A stretch of DNA of 64,000 bases, taken from the NCBI RefSeq assembly GCF_013140855.1, contig NZ_JABBPG010000001.1, positions 434,001 through 498,000 of the forward strand, in the 5' to 3' direction. Each line of letters begins with the position of its first letter. Position 1 is the first letter of the stretch. Both the position numbers and the translations under genes were made by a program. The notes below the pieces were generated by a model. That model made no database searches. It worked only from the letters and a program-made list of their open reading frames with translations, and was not told the DNA's origin. Positions 1 to 9,166 of this stretch are shown here, piece after piece. The DNA comes from Pseudoalteromonas caenipelagi. Lineage in GTDB: Bacteria > Pseudomonadota > Gammaproteobacteria > Enterobacterales > Alteromonadaceae.

Positions 1-2
1 GG

Positions 3-170
3 GTTATAGGCTTCTCACTAGGCTACATTTTAGCCAAGACAGACCTAATAGCCCCTGCCATGGGTCCAAAAGGGTTTTGGATAGGTATTATCGTTGGCTT
101 AAGTGCAGCTGCGGTAATGTTACTTTTAAGTGTGAGGTCTCGACTTGCGTCTATCTTATCTCGTTGTTAG
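3..170 (+). CDS. MATE-family efflux transporter, C-terminal fragment
   Basis: The reading frame is open from the first bases and ends with TAG at 168-170, giving the last 55 residues of a protein whose start lies outside the window. What is visible is a hydrophobic segment (GFSLGYILA), a short loop with MGPKGFWIG, another hydrophobic segment (IIVGLSAAAVMLLL) and a basic tail. The GxxGxWxG-like loop followed by a last helix is what the C-terminus of NorM-type MATE multidrug/Na+ antiporters looks like. It overlaps the next gene by 26 nt, so the two are probably co-transcribed and translationally coupled. The family call rests on a short fragment. Confidence 0.55.
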   Translation, partial: VIGFSLGYILAKTDLIAPAMGPKGFWIGIIVGLSAAAVMLLLSVRSRLASILSRC

Positions 171-1158
171 TTGCTTTGTTTTGCTTACGGGTTGTACACC
201 TGCTCCAAGTGACATCTATGAAGAGTATCAACGGCGTTTAGAAAACGTTACGCTTAAAAATGGCATTTTAGATAATGCACTTACGCCACTTAAATTCAAA
301 CATGTAAAAAAGCCAAAGTCGCAAGTTACACTCTCAGTTTTGGAGTTAACGCGCTTGGATCACTGTGCGCTGATGAACATCATCGCTGCCAATAATAATC
401 AGCTTGGCAAAGTACGAGTACCAAGCGAGCAATTAAAATATGCGATTAACTTTATAGTTCACGCGCAGCACTGCTTGAACCATCCCGAAACAATCGATGA
501 CACTGTAAAAGCAAAATTGGCAACTGCGCTCGAGGAGAAAAAAAGCCAGCTCACTAAATATTTTGAGCAAATGGTTTTTAATGAACGTGAGCTATCTAAA
601 ATGTTACTATTAACCAGTCAAGAAATTGCTTTGGAAGATCATCAAGACCCCCTAACTAAAGCATTAGAAGCATTAACGACGCTTACTCATCTATACACAA
701 AAATAGCCTTATCGGAGCCCGATTACAGCCAGCTGGAAGACCCTCAACTCATCACGGATGCATTGGCTACACTTAATAAAAACAACTCTGTATCTCGGCT
801 CATTACATCGGCAAGAAAACAAATTTCATCAAATAATCTAACGACCCAATGGCTAAATACCATAGAGCCTTCAAAAACGTTTTGTCAGCAAAATAAGAAT
901 AAGAAAAAAGCTCAGATTCTCAGCAACATATTTAACAAGTTTTATCTATCTCAATTGCAAGGTTACCAATCAAAGCTCACCAATATGCTGCGAGAAGTTT
1001 CTCCGTTGCTTTTTGTTTTATGGCGCTCCGAGCCACAATTAAGTCGCCGATTTAATGTTGAATCTAGCGACTCTTACTATCAGCAACTAAAACACAGTGC
1101 AGTACAGCACGTCACGTGGTGGCAAAAATTTTATAAAACGTGCAAAATCCAGCCTTAA
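145..1158 (+). CDS. DUF3080-family lipoprotein
   Basis: This 337-residue protein begins with a lipoprotein signal: MRLSYLVVSCFVLLTGC with the lipobox LTGC and the lipidated cysteine at residue 17. It should therefore be anchored to the envelope. The rest is mostly helical and soluble, with no enzyme motif that I can see. Length, lipobox and position right behind a MATE exporter fit the DUF3080 family of gammaproteobacteria, which has no known function. The start is TTG, chosen because AGG lies 7 nt upstream and because the signal peptide begins exactly there. The gene overlaps the MATE gene by 26 nt, pointing to translational coupling. Confidence 0.7.
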   Translation: MRLSYLVVSCFVLLTGCTPAPSDIYEEYQRRLENVTLKNGILDNALTPLKFKHVKKPKSQVTLSVLELTRLDHCALMNIIAANNNQLGKVRVPSEQLKYAINFIVHAQHCLNHPETIDDTVKAKLATALEEKKSQLTKYFEQMVFNERELSKMLLLTSQEIALEDHQDPLTKALEALTTLTHLYTKIALSEPDYSQLEDPQLITDALATLNKNNSVSRLITSARKQISSNNLTTQWLNTIEPSKTFCQQNKNKKKAQILSNIFNKFYLSQLQGYQSKLTNMLREVSPLLFVLWRSEPQLSRRFNVESSDSYYQQLKHSAVQHVTWWQKFYKTCKIQP

Positions 1159-1201
1159 TGAGCAAAAAAACTGCAAACAAACAAAAATTTAGCAAACTGG
1201 C

Positions 1202-1230
1202 TTGATCCAACTTGCAAGTCGCTATATATT
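1202..1230 (+). promoter_or_regulatory. Sigma-70 promoter of the tRNA-Val pair
   Basis: TTGATC (1202-1207) and TATATT (1225-1230) are spaced by 17 bp and followed by a GC-rich discriminator (GCCGCCG), as in promoters of stable RNA genes. The first tRNA begins 26 bp downstream of the -10 box. Confidence 0.5.
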
Positions 1231-1255
1231 AGCCGCCGTTGCTTTGCAACACAGT

Positions 1256-1332
1256 ACGACCGTAGCTCAGTTGGTTAGAGCACCACCTTGACATGGTGGG
1301 GGTCGGTGGTTCGAATCCACTCGGTCGTACCA
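1256..1332 (+). tRNA. tRNA-Val (GAC)
   Basis: A 77-nt cloverleaf. The acceptor stem ACGACCG pairs perfectly with CGGTCGT, followed by A and an encoded CCA. The D-arm is TAGCTCAGTTGGTTAGAGC, the anticodon loop is TTGACAT with anticodon GAC, and the T-arm contains GGTTCGAATCC. It closely resembles the valV/valW type of enteric bacteria. Confidence 0.95.
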
Positions 1333-1356
1333 ATTTAGTTCATACCAAATTATAAT

Positions 1357-1433
1357 ACAACCGTAGCTCAGTTGGTTAGAGCACTACCTTGACATGGTAG
1401 GGGTCGGTGGTTCGAATCCACTCGGTTGTACCA
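1357..1433 (+). tRNA. tRNA-Val (GAC), second copy
   Basis: The second gene of a tandem pair, 24 nt after the first. It differs by compensated base pairs: acceptor ACAACCG/CGGTTGT, and the anticodon stem has CTACC/GGTAG instead of CCACC/GGTGG. Because the changes preserve pairing, both copies look functional. The CCA is encoded. Confidence 0.95.
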
Positions 1434-1661
1434 TCTTATAAAATCCTTTCTTTTCGTTGCAGTATTTAAACGTTTGTTATATAGCTTATCAAAGCAAATT
1501 ATCTGCAAAAAATTATACCCACACCTCGTTAATAGCGATGAGCGCTTTCTAATACGAAATTTGATTACTAAGTAAATGGGTAGACAATGACGGCTTTATC
1601 TAAGCTTTGTCAAATCAAAAAACTAGACTTATTTACAGTCATCGCCACCCGATATAATAGA

Positions 1662-3539
1662 TTACTTACTGAGCATTAAACTGTAATCTCCTGATCCCGA
1701 ATATGAGTAAACAGTGATTCGGTAATATCCATTACTGGCTTGATAAGTTATGGCCTCATTTGAAGTTGGTGATTCGGAAACAGCGGCTTGAACCCAGCGC
1801 CCTCCTTGCCAAACTTCAAGTTTCAAATCAAAGTCAGCGTTACTTGGGCCTTCTAAGGTCATATCAAGCGTACCACCTGCATATTGAAACCAAGTACCGT
1901 TGGGTACAATTGCCTGCTGCTTATCTGCCAAATAGCCTGTATAAACGTCTCCTTTAGGTGGTGTGACACCCCCACCTATTTTAAACGACATGGTTTGTGC
2001 AGCATCACTAATTTCACTCACAGCTAAACCTGAGCTACTGCCATTCCACCATAGTGAGTTTGTTCCTTTTGAACTCAAAGCATTAGGTAATGACGCTGAA
2101 AACTCACCAGCAACGTCATATAAATCCGTAGAGTCACCTCTGTTTGATTTGTTTTCAGGGTCTCTATTACCATCAGCATGCTCCATTTGAATGTATGGAT
2201 ACCACTCATTAGAGTTATTACCAGCACTATCCACATGCCAAATGGCTAGGCCTTGATCAAGTTGCTCAGAGTTTTGGCCCGAACGATGAATCGCTTCAAT
2301 ATAAAATGCTTCATTACGGTTGCTCGGGTTCGTCCATTTATAAGATGTATTAGAGCCAGATGTGTGTGTTAACGTACCGCTAGGGGCATTACTATTGATT
2401 GCAGGGTTGAGCTCTGTCACCGTGTCCCACCCTGCCAAGTTTCTAAAGTGCGCCACAGGCGGTGTCGGCTTGAAACGATTAGTTTCGCCAATCGCACCAT
2501 AACCCATAACACCAAAGCTAGCGACAGATCCTTCAGAGCTACCATCGTAATCATATAAATCAGGCCAGTTCGTTACCAAATGACCAGATTCATGCACAAA
2601 TGTACCAATTGCTAGGCTATTACGCATATCCGTAATTTGATAACGATCGGTGCAAACACCATCAGCACAGAATCTTGGGCTAAGTGCAGCCATATGAGGC
2701 CATAGACCCTTTGACCAACTGCTGTCTGAATTGCCCGCATAAAAAATATTTAAGCCTTTGATCTGGCGACTACCATTTACAGAGAGCGTAGAAAAGTCAA
2801 ACCCTTGAGTATATTCGAGCCAGTTGAGCGCTTCTTTAATTAACTCTTGCGAGCGCACGGTTGAACTGTATCTGTCGTCCGTATAATAAGATTTGTTCTT
2901 TTTGGCGGTATAGTACGCCGTTACCGTATTAGTATAGTCAAGTTTGCCACCAGAGACGCTTCTAAAGTAACCTCTTACTGATTGGGCATTACCAAATTCA
3001 GTATAGTTTAAGTCATTTAAAAACGACTCCACTTGCGATTTGCTAATGGTCCCACGAAAATCAGGAAAATCGATGATGATTGTTAGCCCTTTAATTTGCC
3101 CCGTGCTTTGCGTATCCACTTCACTGATGGTGCTTAACATACCATTAGCTTTAGTATGGGATTGCTCACCAAACATTCTCTGTTGAGCTTGCTCTACTTT
3201 CTTTTGTATTGCTGTGCGACTCAGTGTAAAAGCAGCGTCTTTTATTACATTGCCTTGTACCGCTTTATTACTTACTAACACGCCTGTTGATATCAAATCT
3301 TGACCATCACTAGATACCTTAGCGTAAGTAAGACCGTTTTTCTTTTCATCAAAAATCACTAAACGACCGTCTTGAGTGCGTTGCAATGCAAAATAATCGT
3401 TACCTTCTAGGCTAATACTGACAACTTCACCATTTGGTTGCGTATATTCGTACTGGTGGTTTTTGTAAGGAATGGCGGCTTGAGTTAAGCAAGTGAAGAT
3501 GGCCAAAGGCGCAATCGCGAATTTTTTAAACCTATACAT
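1662..3539 (-). CDS. Secreted M6-family zinc metalloprotease with PPC domain
   Basis: A 625-residue exported endopeptidase. Residues 1-22 are a signal peptide ending in TQAAI. A propeptide-like region follows, and the peptidase domain runs from about 150 to 525. It carries the zinc motif HESGH (316-320) followed by PDLYDYDG, which supplies the downstream ligand typical of the M6 (immune inhibitor A-like) family. The last ~95 residues form a prepeptidase C-terminal (PPC) beta-sandwich, a domain often removed after secretion. The start has AGGAA 6-7 nt upstream. Its neighbour, also on the minus strand, is another PPC-bearing protease, so both probably serve extracellular protein digestion. The natural substrate is unknown. 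Confidence 0.88.
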   Translation of the reverse strand: MYRFKKFAIAPLAIFTCLTQAAIPYKNHQYEYTQPNGEVVSISLEGNDYFALQRTQDGRLVIFDEKKNGLTYAKVSSDGQDLISTGVLVSNKAVQGNVIKDAAFTLSRTAIQKKVEQAQQRMFGEQSHTKANGMLSTISEVDTQSTGQIKGLTIIIDFPDFRGTISKSQVESFLNDLNYTEFGNAQSVRGYFRSVSGGKLDYTNTVTAYYTAKKNKSYYTDDRYSSTVRSQELIKEALNWLEYTQGFDFSTLSVNGSRQIKGLNIFYAGNSDSSWSKGLWPHMAALSPRFCADGVCTDRYQITDMRNSLAIGTFVHESGHLVTNWPDLYDYDGSSEGSVASFGVMGYGAIGETNRFKPTPPVAHFRNLAGWDTVTELNPAINSNAPSGTLTHTSGSNTSYKWTNPSNRNEAFYIEAIHRSGQNSEQLDQGLAIWHVDSAGNNSNEWYPYIQMEHADGNRDPENKSNRGDSTDLYDVAGEFSASLPNALSSKGTNSLWWNGSSSGLAVSEISDAAQTMSFKIGGGVTPPKGDVYTGYLADKQQAIVPNGTWFQYAGGTLDMTLEGPSNADFDLKLEVWQGGRWVQAAVSESPTSNEAITYQASNGYYRITVYSYSGSGDYSLMLSK

Positions 3540-3740
3540 GTTGTGTTCCTATTACGGATTAATGGAAACACATTATTAACATCAAAAATACATATATTCA
3601 ACACTCCAGAGAATGCAAACTGACTATTTTTAGAACGCTTTGTTCCTATATATAACACTTCTATACAGTTTTTAGTAATAGCACCCAATAATTGGATTCT
3701 ATTTTAAACACTCGCTGAATTTGGTTTACCCATATATTTG

Positions 3741-3770
3741 CAACAAAAAAGGCCGTACAAGACGGCCTTT
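3741..3770 (-). terminator. Terminator of the S8 protease gene
   Basis: AAAGGCCGT and ACGGCCTTT form a 9-bp stem with a 5-nt loop, 18 nt past the stop codon. On the minus strand the stem runs into TTTTTTGTTG. A clear Rho-independent terminator. Confidence 0.85.
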
Positions 3771-3787
3771 GATTTAAGGTTAATTAA

Positions 3788-6064
3788 TTATTTTGGCGTA
3801 GCAGCTACATTTAGTGTAATGCCGCTAGATGCTCTGTAACCGTAGATATCGATGTACCAAGTACCAGCTTGCGGGTTTTGCATCGCACAAGACTCATTGT
3901 TGCTGCTGCTCTCTGACTTACAATCGTAACTAGAGGTTGTAGATTGTGCGCCACGTGTTACAAATAAGTCCGCATCGCCCGTACCACCTGATGTAGTTAC
4001 ATTCAGATCTGAGTAACCATCCGCTAGGTCTAGTGTGAAGCGAGTCCAGCCACGACGAGCAACACTGATACCAGTTTCAGTTACGTCAATTGGTTGCGTA
4101 CCTGGATTTGTAGTACCACCGTCTGTGTAGCTCGCAACAAGAGATACACCTGAGAATGCGCTGTAGCCTTTCACCATAACTTGGTAAGTACCACCAGACT
4201 TAGTTAGGTTACAACTTTCATTGTTACCGCCTGCGTATGGACGACATTCAAAGTTTGAGTCACTTGGCTTAGAGCCAAACTGAACATAAAGGTCTGCATC
4301 GCCTGTACCACCGCTCATGTTAACTTTAACATCAGTAGCGCCTGCAGGTACTTCAAAAGTGAAAAGTAATTCTTCAGCTTTAGCACCAGAAAGATTTGAC
4401 TTAGCAACACCGTTTTCTAATTCGTTACTAACTGGCGGCTCAACTGGACCACCTGTACCGTCACAACCTTTCTCAGTGATGAAGTCAATTGCATCTTTAG
4501 TTTGAACTAAACCATAACCAAATTTAACGTCACGACCTGTTGCACCTAGATCTTGTGCTGTAGCAGTTAGAACTGCACGGATTTGTGAAGCTGTACAACT
4601 TGGGTGGTGGCTCCATACTAGTGCTGCAACACCAGCTACGTGTGGTGATGCCATTGAAGTACCGCTCATTAAGCCATAGTTGCTAGGGTCTAAATTAACA
4701 GACGCTGTCATGCCAATGTTGTTTAACATATCCGCACCAGCAGTATCGCTAACTGTTACAGCTGGGATAGAAGTTGCGTTAGTATCACCTAATGTGCCGC
4801 CGAAAGAACCAGCTGCATTGTTATAAATAATCGCACCAACACCACCACTGTCTTCACAGTTTTTAACTTTGTCATGGAAAGAAATGTTACCACGTTGAAT
4901 CAAACATACTTTGCCATTTGCACCTGAGTCAACTGACTCACCTGTTGCAAAGTTGTACAACGGCGCATTTGCATTACCTTGGTTTTCCATGCCGTTAGCG
5001 TCATAAGACTGACCAGCAACAGATAGAGAAACAATAGTACCTAAACCTTCAGGGTATGATGAATTAACATCAACACCTGGTGCTGCAATTTCTACTTGGC
5101 TGTTCTTTTGCGAGAAATCGGCCAATTCTTTATTGCTGTCGATTGCAGCAACTGACATAACTGAGTCATATGATGCAGGGTAGCTTTCAACGTCAGTGGT
5201 GTTAGTTGGAACACCGTCGTTACCTGCCGCTGCAATAAGTAACATACCTGCATCAGCTGCAGCTTGGATACCATTGCGCTCAGTTACACTTGAACCTTCA
5301 CCACCTAAACTCATGTTTACAACATCAGAACCCGCTGCTTTACACTTGTTGATTGCATCAACTAACTCTGAAGAGTATCCCCAACCATCAGCATTGAATA
5401 CTTTGATGATGTGCATTGAAGGATCTGTACCAATTACACCGCGTACACCAATACCATTATTAAGTGCCGCTATTGTACCCGCAACGTGTGTGCCGTGAGG
5501 TCCACCGTGCTCATACCAGTTACCAGTGCCAGAATCATTCGTACCAGAAATTGTGTCGCCACGAGCGCCCATATCTTCATGCGGAAGATCTAAGCCTGAG
5601 TCGATAACACAGATTTTTTTACCGCCGTTTGCAGCTGATGCTACTGAGTCATCAACCAAATCAGCTTGTACCATTGAGATACCGTAAGGCTGAGTTTGTG
5701 ACATCAAACGACGTGGCAAATCTTCTTCTACGTATTCAACTAGGTTGTCATTACGCAGTGCCATTAGTTGTGTATCGCTTAATTGCGCTACAACTGCATT
5801 CAAGCTTGCTTTAAACTGTGCATTTTGAACACCTAAAGTAGCCATACGGTTAGCTGCCATTTGCGGCATGTTAGCCGAGTCTTGCATAGCTACACCCATC
5901 ATCGCCATTTCGTTATCTTTGTATTTTACAATATAACGTTTTGGTAACGGAGATTCTGATTTCTCAGCAACTTGTTTTAAAGGAGATGCCTGTAATGATG
6001 CAGATACCGCAAGTGATAGCAGCGTAGTTGCAAAAATTGCTTTATTAGTTGTTACTTTCTTCAT
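3788..6064 (-). CDS. Secreted subtilisin-like (S8) serine protease with PA and two PPC domains
   Basis: A 758-residue exported protease. Domain order: signal peptide (1-26), I9-type propeptide (about 40-120), S8 catalytic domain with D155 (VIDSG), H190 (GPHGTHVAG) and S470 (GTSMASPHVAG), a protease-associated (PA) insert at about 340-460 just before the serine, then two PPC domains (about 545-655 and 660-758) with matching NESC motifs. All three catalytic residues are present. This layout is typical of extracellular proteases of marine Alteromonadales. It is followed by its own terminator. With the M6 protease and the hydroxyproline locus at 39-46 kb it fits a lifestyle that degrades structural proteins; that link is inference. 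Confidence 0.93.
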   Translation of the reverse strand: MKKVTTNKAIFATTLLSLAVSASLQASPLKQVAEKSESPLPKRYIVKYKDNEMAMMGVAMQDSANMPQMAANRMATLGVQNAQFKASLNAVVAQLSDTQLMALRNDNLVEYVEEDLPRRLMSQTQPYGISMVQADLVDDSVASAANGGKKICVIDSGLDLPHEDMGARGDTISGTNDSGTGNWYEHGGPHGTHVAGTIAALNNGIGVRGVIGTDPSMHIIKVFNADGWGYSSELVDAINKCKAAGSDVVNMSLGGEGSSVTERNGIQAAADAGMLLIAAAGNDGVPTNTTDVESYPASYDSVMSVAAIDSNKELADFSQKNSQVEIAAPGVDVNSSYPEGLGTIVSLSVAGQSYDANGMENQGNANAPLYNFATGESVDSGANGKVCLIQRGNISFHDKVKNCEDSGGVGAIIYNNAAGSFGGTLGDTNATSIPAVTVSDTAGADMLNNIGMTASVNLDPSNYGLMSGTSMASPHVAGVAALVWSHHPSCTASQIRAVLTATAQDLGATGRDVKFGYGLVQTKDAIDFITEKGCDGTGGPVEPPVSNELENGVAKSNLSGAKAEELLFTFEVPAGATDVKVNMSGGTGDADLYVQFGSKPSDSNFECRPYAGGNNESCNLTKSGGTYQVMVKGYSAFSGVSLVASYTDGGTTNPGTQPIDVTETGISVARRGWTRFTLDLADGYSDLNVTTSGGTGDADLFVTRGAQSTTSSYDCKSESSSNNESCAMQNPQAGTWYIDIYGYRASSGITLNVAATPK

Positions 6065-6392
6065 TGGAATAATCCATGCTTGTTATTATTTTCGTAATGA
6101 AATGTATCAAAAAACAAAATAATTAACACAACAAGTTACACGACATTGTAAAGAATTGTTAATGACACTGTCATAAAACAAATTAATTCACTAATAAAAC
6201 AACAATTTAAAATGTACAGATTTTTTACAAAGACACTAGAACAAATACTCTTTCATGTTAAAACACGATCAATTAGTACCTTTTTCATTAACACTCAGTA
6301 CCTGAAAAAGTTAACTCTATAACGAAAATCGGTGACTTTATAATGAGAAGAGGCAAGTAAAAAAGTAAAATATTTAGCTTTTACTTTAATAG
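6065..6392. other. Intergenic region, S8 protease promoter side
   Basis: A 328-bp AT-rich gap between the start of the S8 gene and the stop of the lipase gene, both on the minus strand. It should hold the protease promoter, but no box is strong enough to name. No coding potential is seen. The only structure is the AT-rich hairpin at 6362-6387. Confidence 0.6.
6362..6387 (-). terminator. Possible AT-rich terminator of the patatin gene
   Basis: AAAGTAAAA and TTTTACTTT form a 9-bp stem with an 8-nt loop, 6 nt past the lipase stop, leading into a T-rich run on the minus strand. The stem is weak, so the call is tentative. Confidence 0.4.
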
Positions 6393-7304
6393 TCAACTCA
6401 GTGTTCCTTTGCGCCAACGCCTTAAAAAGTTTTTACCATGGCGAATCCCGAGTAAATAGTCATATTGCAACATCTGAGCAGACGATCCGAGTACCATACT
6501 TTGTAAAGGATGATTTGGGGCTATTTGAATGACATTAACGTCTTTTGGTGGGCTATTCATAAATTCAAGCGCCTCATCATATCGCGCTTGATGGTAATGA
6601 TATAGATCAAGCATTTTTTGCGACTGCTTGATCCGACGCATAAGTGGCTTAAGTCTCTCTAGTATTGGCATATGGCCATTATGGTGTTGCTCAAACGTTC
6701 TTATCACTAAGATTTGTTTAGCGCCCTGCTGATATGCCCACTTTACCGGAATTGGATCAGCCACCCCACCATCCATATAGTTTCGCCCAGCAATATTAAC
6801 TCCTCCTTGATATAGAAATGGTATAGCGCTAGATGCTTTTAAATGTTCAAACATATTCTCATGCCAAGTATGGAGATATCGAGCTTCTAATGTTTGGGCA
6901 TCAGTGGCGACAGCGTAAAATTGGTGGTCTTGGTCGAGATTATTTGAGTCTGTGAGTACCCGCAACTTGGGGCTATGGTTAACCTGTGAAAAGTACCAAT
7001 CAAGATCAATCACCTTACCGTCAGTAAAAAATTTACTTGGTTTAAAAAACGTATCGTCTGTAGTCAATTGCGCTATTGCGGTACGCGCGCATTGTTTAGC
7101 TCTGGCAGAATAAGCCGCGAGGTTTTGTGCACCAGCCGAAACACCAACTTTAAGGTCAAATGGCCAAAAGTTTTCTTCTAAAAAGGCGTCTAATACTCCC
7201 GCTGTAAAAATTCCCTTTTGCCCACCCCCTTCTGCAACCAACGCAAACTCGGATTTATGGACACGCACAGATTCATTAATGTTAAGCGACAGTTCGGCCT
7301 GCAT
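6393..7304 (-). CDS. Patatin-like phospholipase
   Basis: A 303-residue cytoplasmic lipid acyl hydrolase of the bacterial patatin family (YjjU/RssA-like). It shows the oxyanion loop EGGGQKG (25-31), the nucleophile elbow GVSAG with S56, and the dyad aspartate in MDGG (D178), followed by DPIPVKWA. No signal peptide or membrane segment is seen. The ATG start has a good AAGGGTGAA ribosome site directly upstream. Family members hydrolyse phospholipids or lysophospholipids; the substrate here cannot be read from sequence. It stands alone between the protease and a solute-binding protein gene. Confidence 0.85.
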   Translation of the reverse strand: MQAELSLNINESVRVHKSEFALVAEGGGQKGIFTAGVLDAFLEENFWPFDLKVGVSAGAQNLAAYSARAKQCARTAIAQLTTDDTFFKPSKFFTDGKVIDLDWYFSQVNHSPKLRVLTDSNNLDQDHQFYAVATDAQTLEARYLHTWHENMFEHLKASSAIPFLYQGGVNIAGRNYMDGGVADPIPVKWAYQQGAKQILVIRTFEQHHNGHMPILERLKPLMRRIKQSQKMLDLYHYHQARYDEALEFMNSPPKDVNVIQIAPNHPLQSMVLGSSAQMLQYDYLLGIRHGKNFLRRWRKGTLS

Positions 7305-7350
7305 ATTTCACCCTTTTTTTATTTGTAACCACGTGTTATTGATTAATTCC

Positions 7351-8097
7351 TCATTGAAAATGCATCTTACTATGGCAAGCTGATGCGGTATTTAGTTGAT
7401 TGATCTCGGTTGCAGCAGAGGCTAGCCGTGTCAGCATTTTGCTAGGGGCATCAACGTGAGCAGCGAGATAAAGTCTGGCAGTGAGTTCTGGTACTTCTAG
7501 TACTAATTTCCACTTCCCTTGCGTACCCATTGCTTCTGACATCTGCTCAACAAAACTCTGTGCACCGAACAAAAAGTCAATTCTTCCTTTTTCAAGTAAA
7601 CCACCTGCTTGGTTTAAGCTACTCAGCGTGACCAATCGACTTTTTTTAAAACCATGAGATTCAAGATACTGTAATGATGGTTGCGCAACCCCAACACCAA
7701 CAACATAGTTTTTTATGCTGTCTAACGAAAACTGAGTATGCCATTGCTCATTGTCAACACGCTTATAGAATCCGACTTTGAGATCACACAATGGCATTAA
7801 CCAATGATAATGCCGTTCTCTTTTCGCCGTGCGAGCTATTGAATAAATTAACGCACTTGGCGACGCTTCAAATTGTTGTTTTGCACGGTGCCAAGGCAGC
7901 ATATAAATTTGATAATCAAAATTTGTACGAACCATTAATGCACGCACCATCATTGTTGCATGTCCATCTATCTCTCCACCATTACCTTGGTATTGGTATG
8001 GCGGAAAATGCTCTGTATAAATGTCAATTTTACCTTGCGCTGACACGCTGTTGCTTATCGATGCTATCCCTAACAAAGCCCAAATAAGAGATTTCAT
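7351..8097 (-). CDS. Periplasmic solute-binding protein (SBP_bac_3 type), copy 1
   Basis: A 248-residue protein with a signal peptide cut near VSA-Q and a two-lobed amino-acid-binding fold of family 3. Diagnostic stretches are IYTEHFPPYQY near the mature N-terminus, LPWHRAKQQF and YSIARTAKRE. No permease or ATPase gene is nearby, and no lipobox is present, so it is probably free in the periplasm. It is closely related to the divergently transcribed gene at 8391 (shared TEHFPPYQ, LPW-RA, FHWL motifs), suggesting a local duplication. I chose ATG at 8097 rather than a TTG two codons upstream. Ligand unknown; a signalling or sensing role is as likely as transport. Confidence 0.75.
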   Translation of the reverse strand: MKSLIWALLGIASISNSVSAQGKIDIYTEHFPPYQYQGNGGEIDGHATMMVRALMVRTNFDYQIYMLPWHRAKQQFEASPSALIYSIARTAKRERHYHWLMPLCDLKVGFYKRVDNEQWHTQFSLDSIKNYVVGVGVAQPSLQYLESHGFKKSRLVTLSSLNQAGGLLEKGRIDFLFGAQSFVEQMSEAMGTQGKWKLVLEVPELTARLYLAAHVDAPSKMLTRLASAATEINQLNTASACHSKMHFQ

Positions 8098-8292
8098 CGT
8101 CAAATTACCGCAGCTCTTTTTATTTAGTATAACTCATCAATCGTAGCTCATGTGATTTCATAATACGGAACATCATCTTATAATTAACCTCAGGTTTGGA
8201 TAAGAGTTTTGAAATAGACAATACTAGTTAGCTGACGAAACGCGCAAGTCACACAGGGTGTTTTCCACAATAACAGAGGTCTTTAACGCAAA

Positions 8293-8314
8293 GGGTAAGC
8301 GAATTCGCTTACCC
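8293..8314. repeat. Perfect 22-bp palindrome between divergent binding-protein genes
   Basis: The half-site GGGTAAGCGAA is followed immediately by its exact reverse complement, giving a palindrome with no spacer and an EcoRI-like GAATTC centre. It lies 77 bp before the plus-strand gene and 195 bp from the minus-strand start. It could be an operator for both genes or, as RNA, a hairpin in the leader of the 8391 gene. Confidence 0.85.
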
Positions 8315-8390
8315 ATAGCCGGGGTTAATTTTGTTCATTCGCACAAAACTCAAGCTATTACTACACTAAATGAAGTGATGTTGTCATGAG

Positions 8391-9113
8391 ATGATTATGG
8401 TTATTCGCTCGCTATTCTTATTGGTTTACACTTTTTTTTCATCCTATGGCATAGCACACTCTGATGAAACCCATTTGCGTGTTGTAACTGAACATTTTCC
8501 ACCATATCAATTTGTTAAAAATGGCGAAGTAACCTCAGGTTTTGCGTATGAAATAGTAAAAGCAGCGTTAGCAAAAGCGCAGCTTCATGCTGCTATCGAA
8601 GTGCTCCCTTGGGCACGAGCCTACGAGGTAGCCTTAAAGTATCCTAACGTCATTATTTTTTCTATCGCTAAAACGGATGAACGCGCACCATTGTTTCACT
8701 GGTTGTTAGAGCTTGGTCGGCTAGATTTTCATATGTATTCGTCAAACAACAATAAACTCATAAATATTAACAGTATGGCTGAGGCAAGAAAGTATATTCT
8801 AGTGGCAGTCAGAGGAAGCTACGAGGCAGATAAGCTATTGTCTTTGGGCTTTCGTTTAGATACTAACTTAATTTTAGTTAACGATTTTGCACATGCTTGG
8901 AGAATGGTTGAAAAAGGGCGCGCCGACGCAATTTATGCATCCCATATCCCCCCAAAAGTTAAACACAGTAGTTTGTATGGCTACAAACAACATCCGACGA
9001 TTTATGAACATCGCTTTCTCCATGTTGCTGCAAGTCTATCCACGCCACCAAGTACGATAGCAAAACTTCAGCGTGCTTTTTCTCAAGTACGCCAAGCACA
9101 AAAAAACCAGTGA
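8391..9113 (+). CDS. Periplasmic solute-binding protein (SBP_bac_3 type), copy 2
   Basis: A 240-residue exported protein with a signal peptide ending near IAHS-DE and the family-3 binding fold: VVTEHFPPYQF, LPWARAYEVAL, FSIAKTDERAP and, near the C-terminus, a KGRADAIYA stretch of lobe II. It is a paralogue of the divergent gene at 7351. No ABC permease or ATPase accompanies it. The start is ATG at 8391 or the ATG two codons later; ribosome sites for both are weak. Its 3-prime end doubles as the left arm of a terminator that serves the convergent ycaO gene. Confidence 0.75.
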   Translation: MIMVIRSLFLLVYTFFSSYGIAHSDETHLRVVTEHFPPYQFVKNGEVTSGFAYEIVKAALAKAQLHAAIEVLPWARAYEVALKYPNVIIFSIAKTDERAPLFHWLLELGRLDFHMYSSNNNKLININSMAEARKYILVAVRGSYEADKLLSLGFRLDTNLILVNDFAHAWRMVEKGRADAIYASHIPPKVKHSSLYGYKQHPTIYEHRFLHVAASLSTPPSTIAKLQRAFSQVRQAQKNQ

Positions 9114-9132
9114 CAAATAATTCATCACTGGT
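9106..9132 (-). terminator. Terminator of the OsmC-YcaO gene, overlapping the convergent stop codon
   Basis: ACCAGTGA and TCACTGGT form an 8-bp stem. The left arm includes the TGA stop of the plus-strand gene. On the minus strand the stem is followed by TTTTTTGTGC, so it terminates the ycaO transcript; in the plus direction there is no U-tract. Confidence 0.7.
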
Positions 9133-9166
9133 CCAATATAGCCTTTGTTCTGGCAGATATTGCTAG

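Noticed and set aside
1256..1433. Assembly duplication of one tRNA gene
   Set aside because: The two copies differ by compensated base pairs in two stems, so they are true tandem genes.
5196..5498. 100-codon open frame antisense to the S8 protease gene
   Set aside because: It lies fully inside a well-supported protease domain on the other strand, has no ribosome site and a shadow-like composition.
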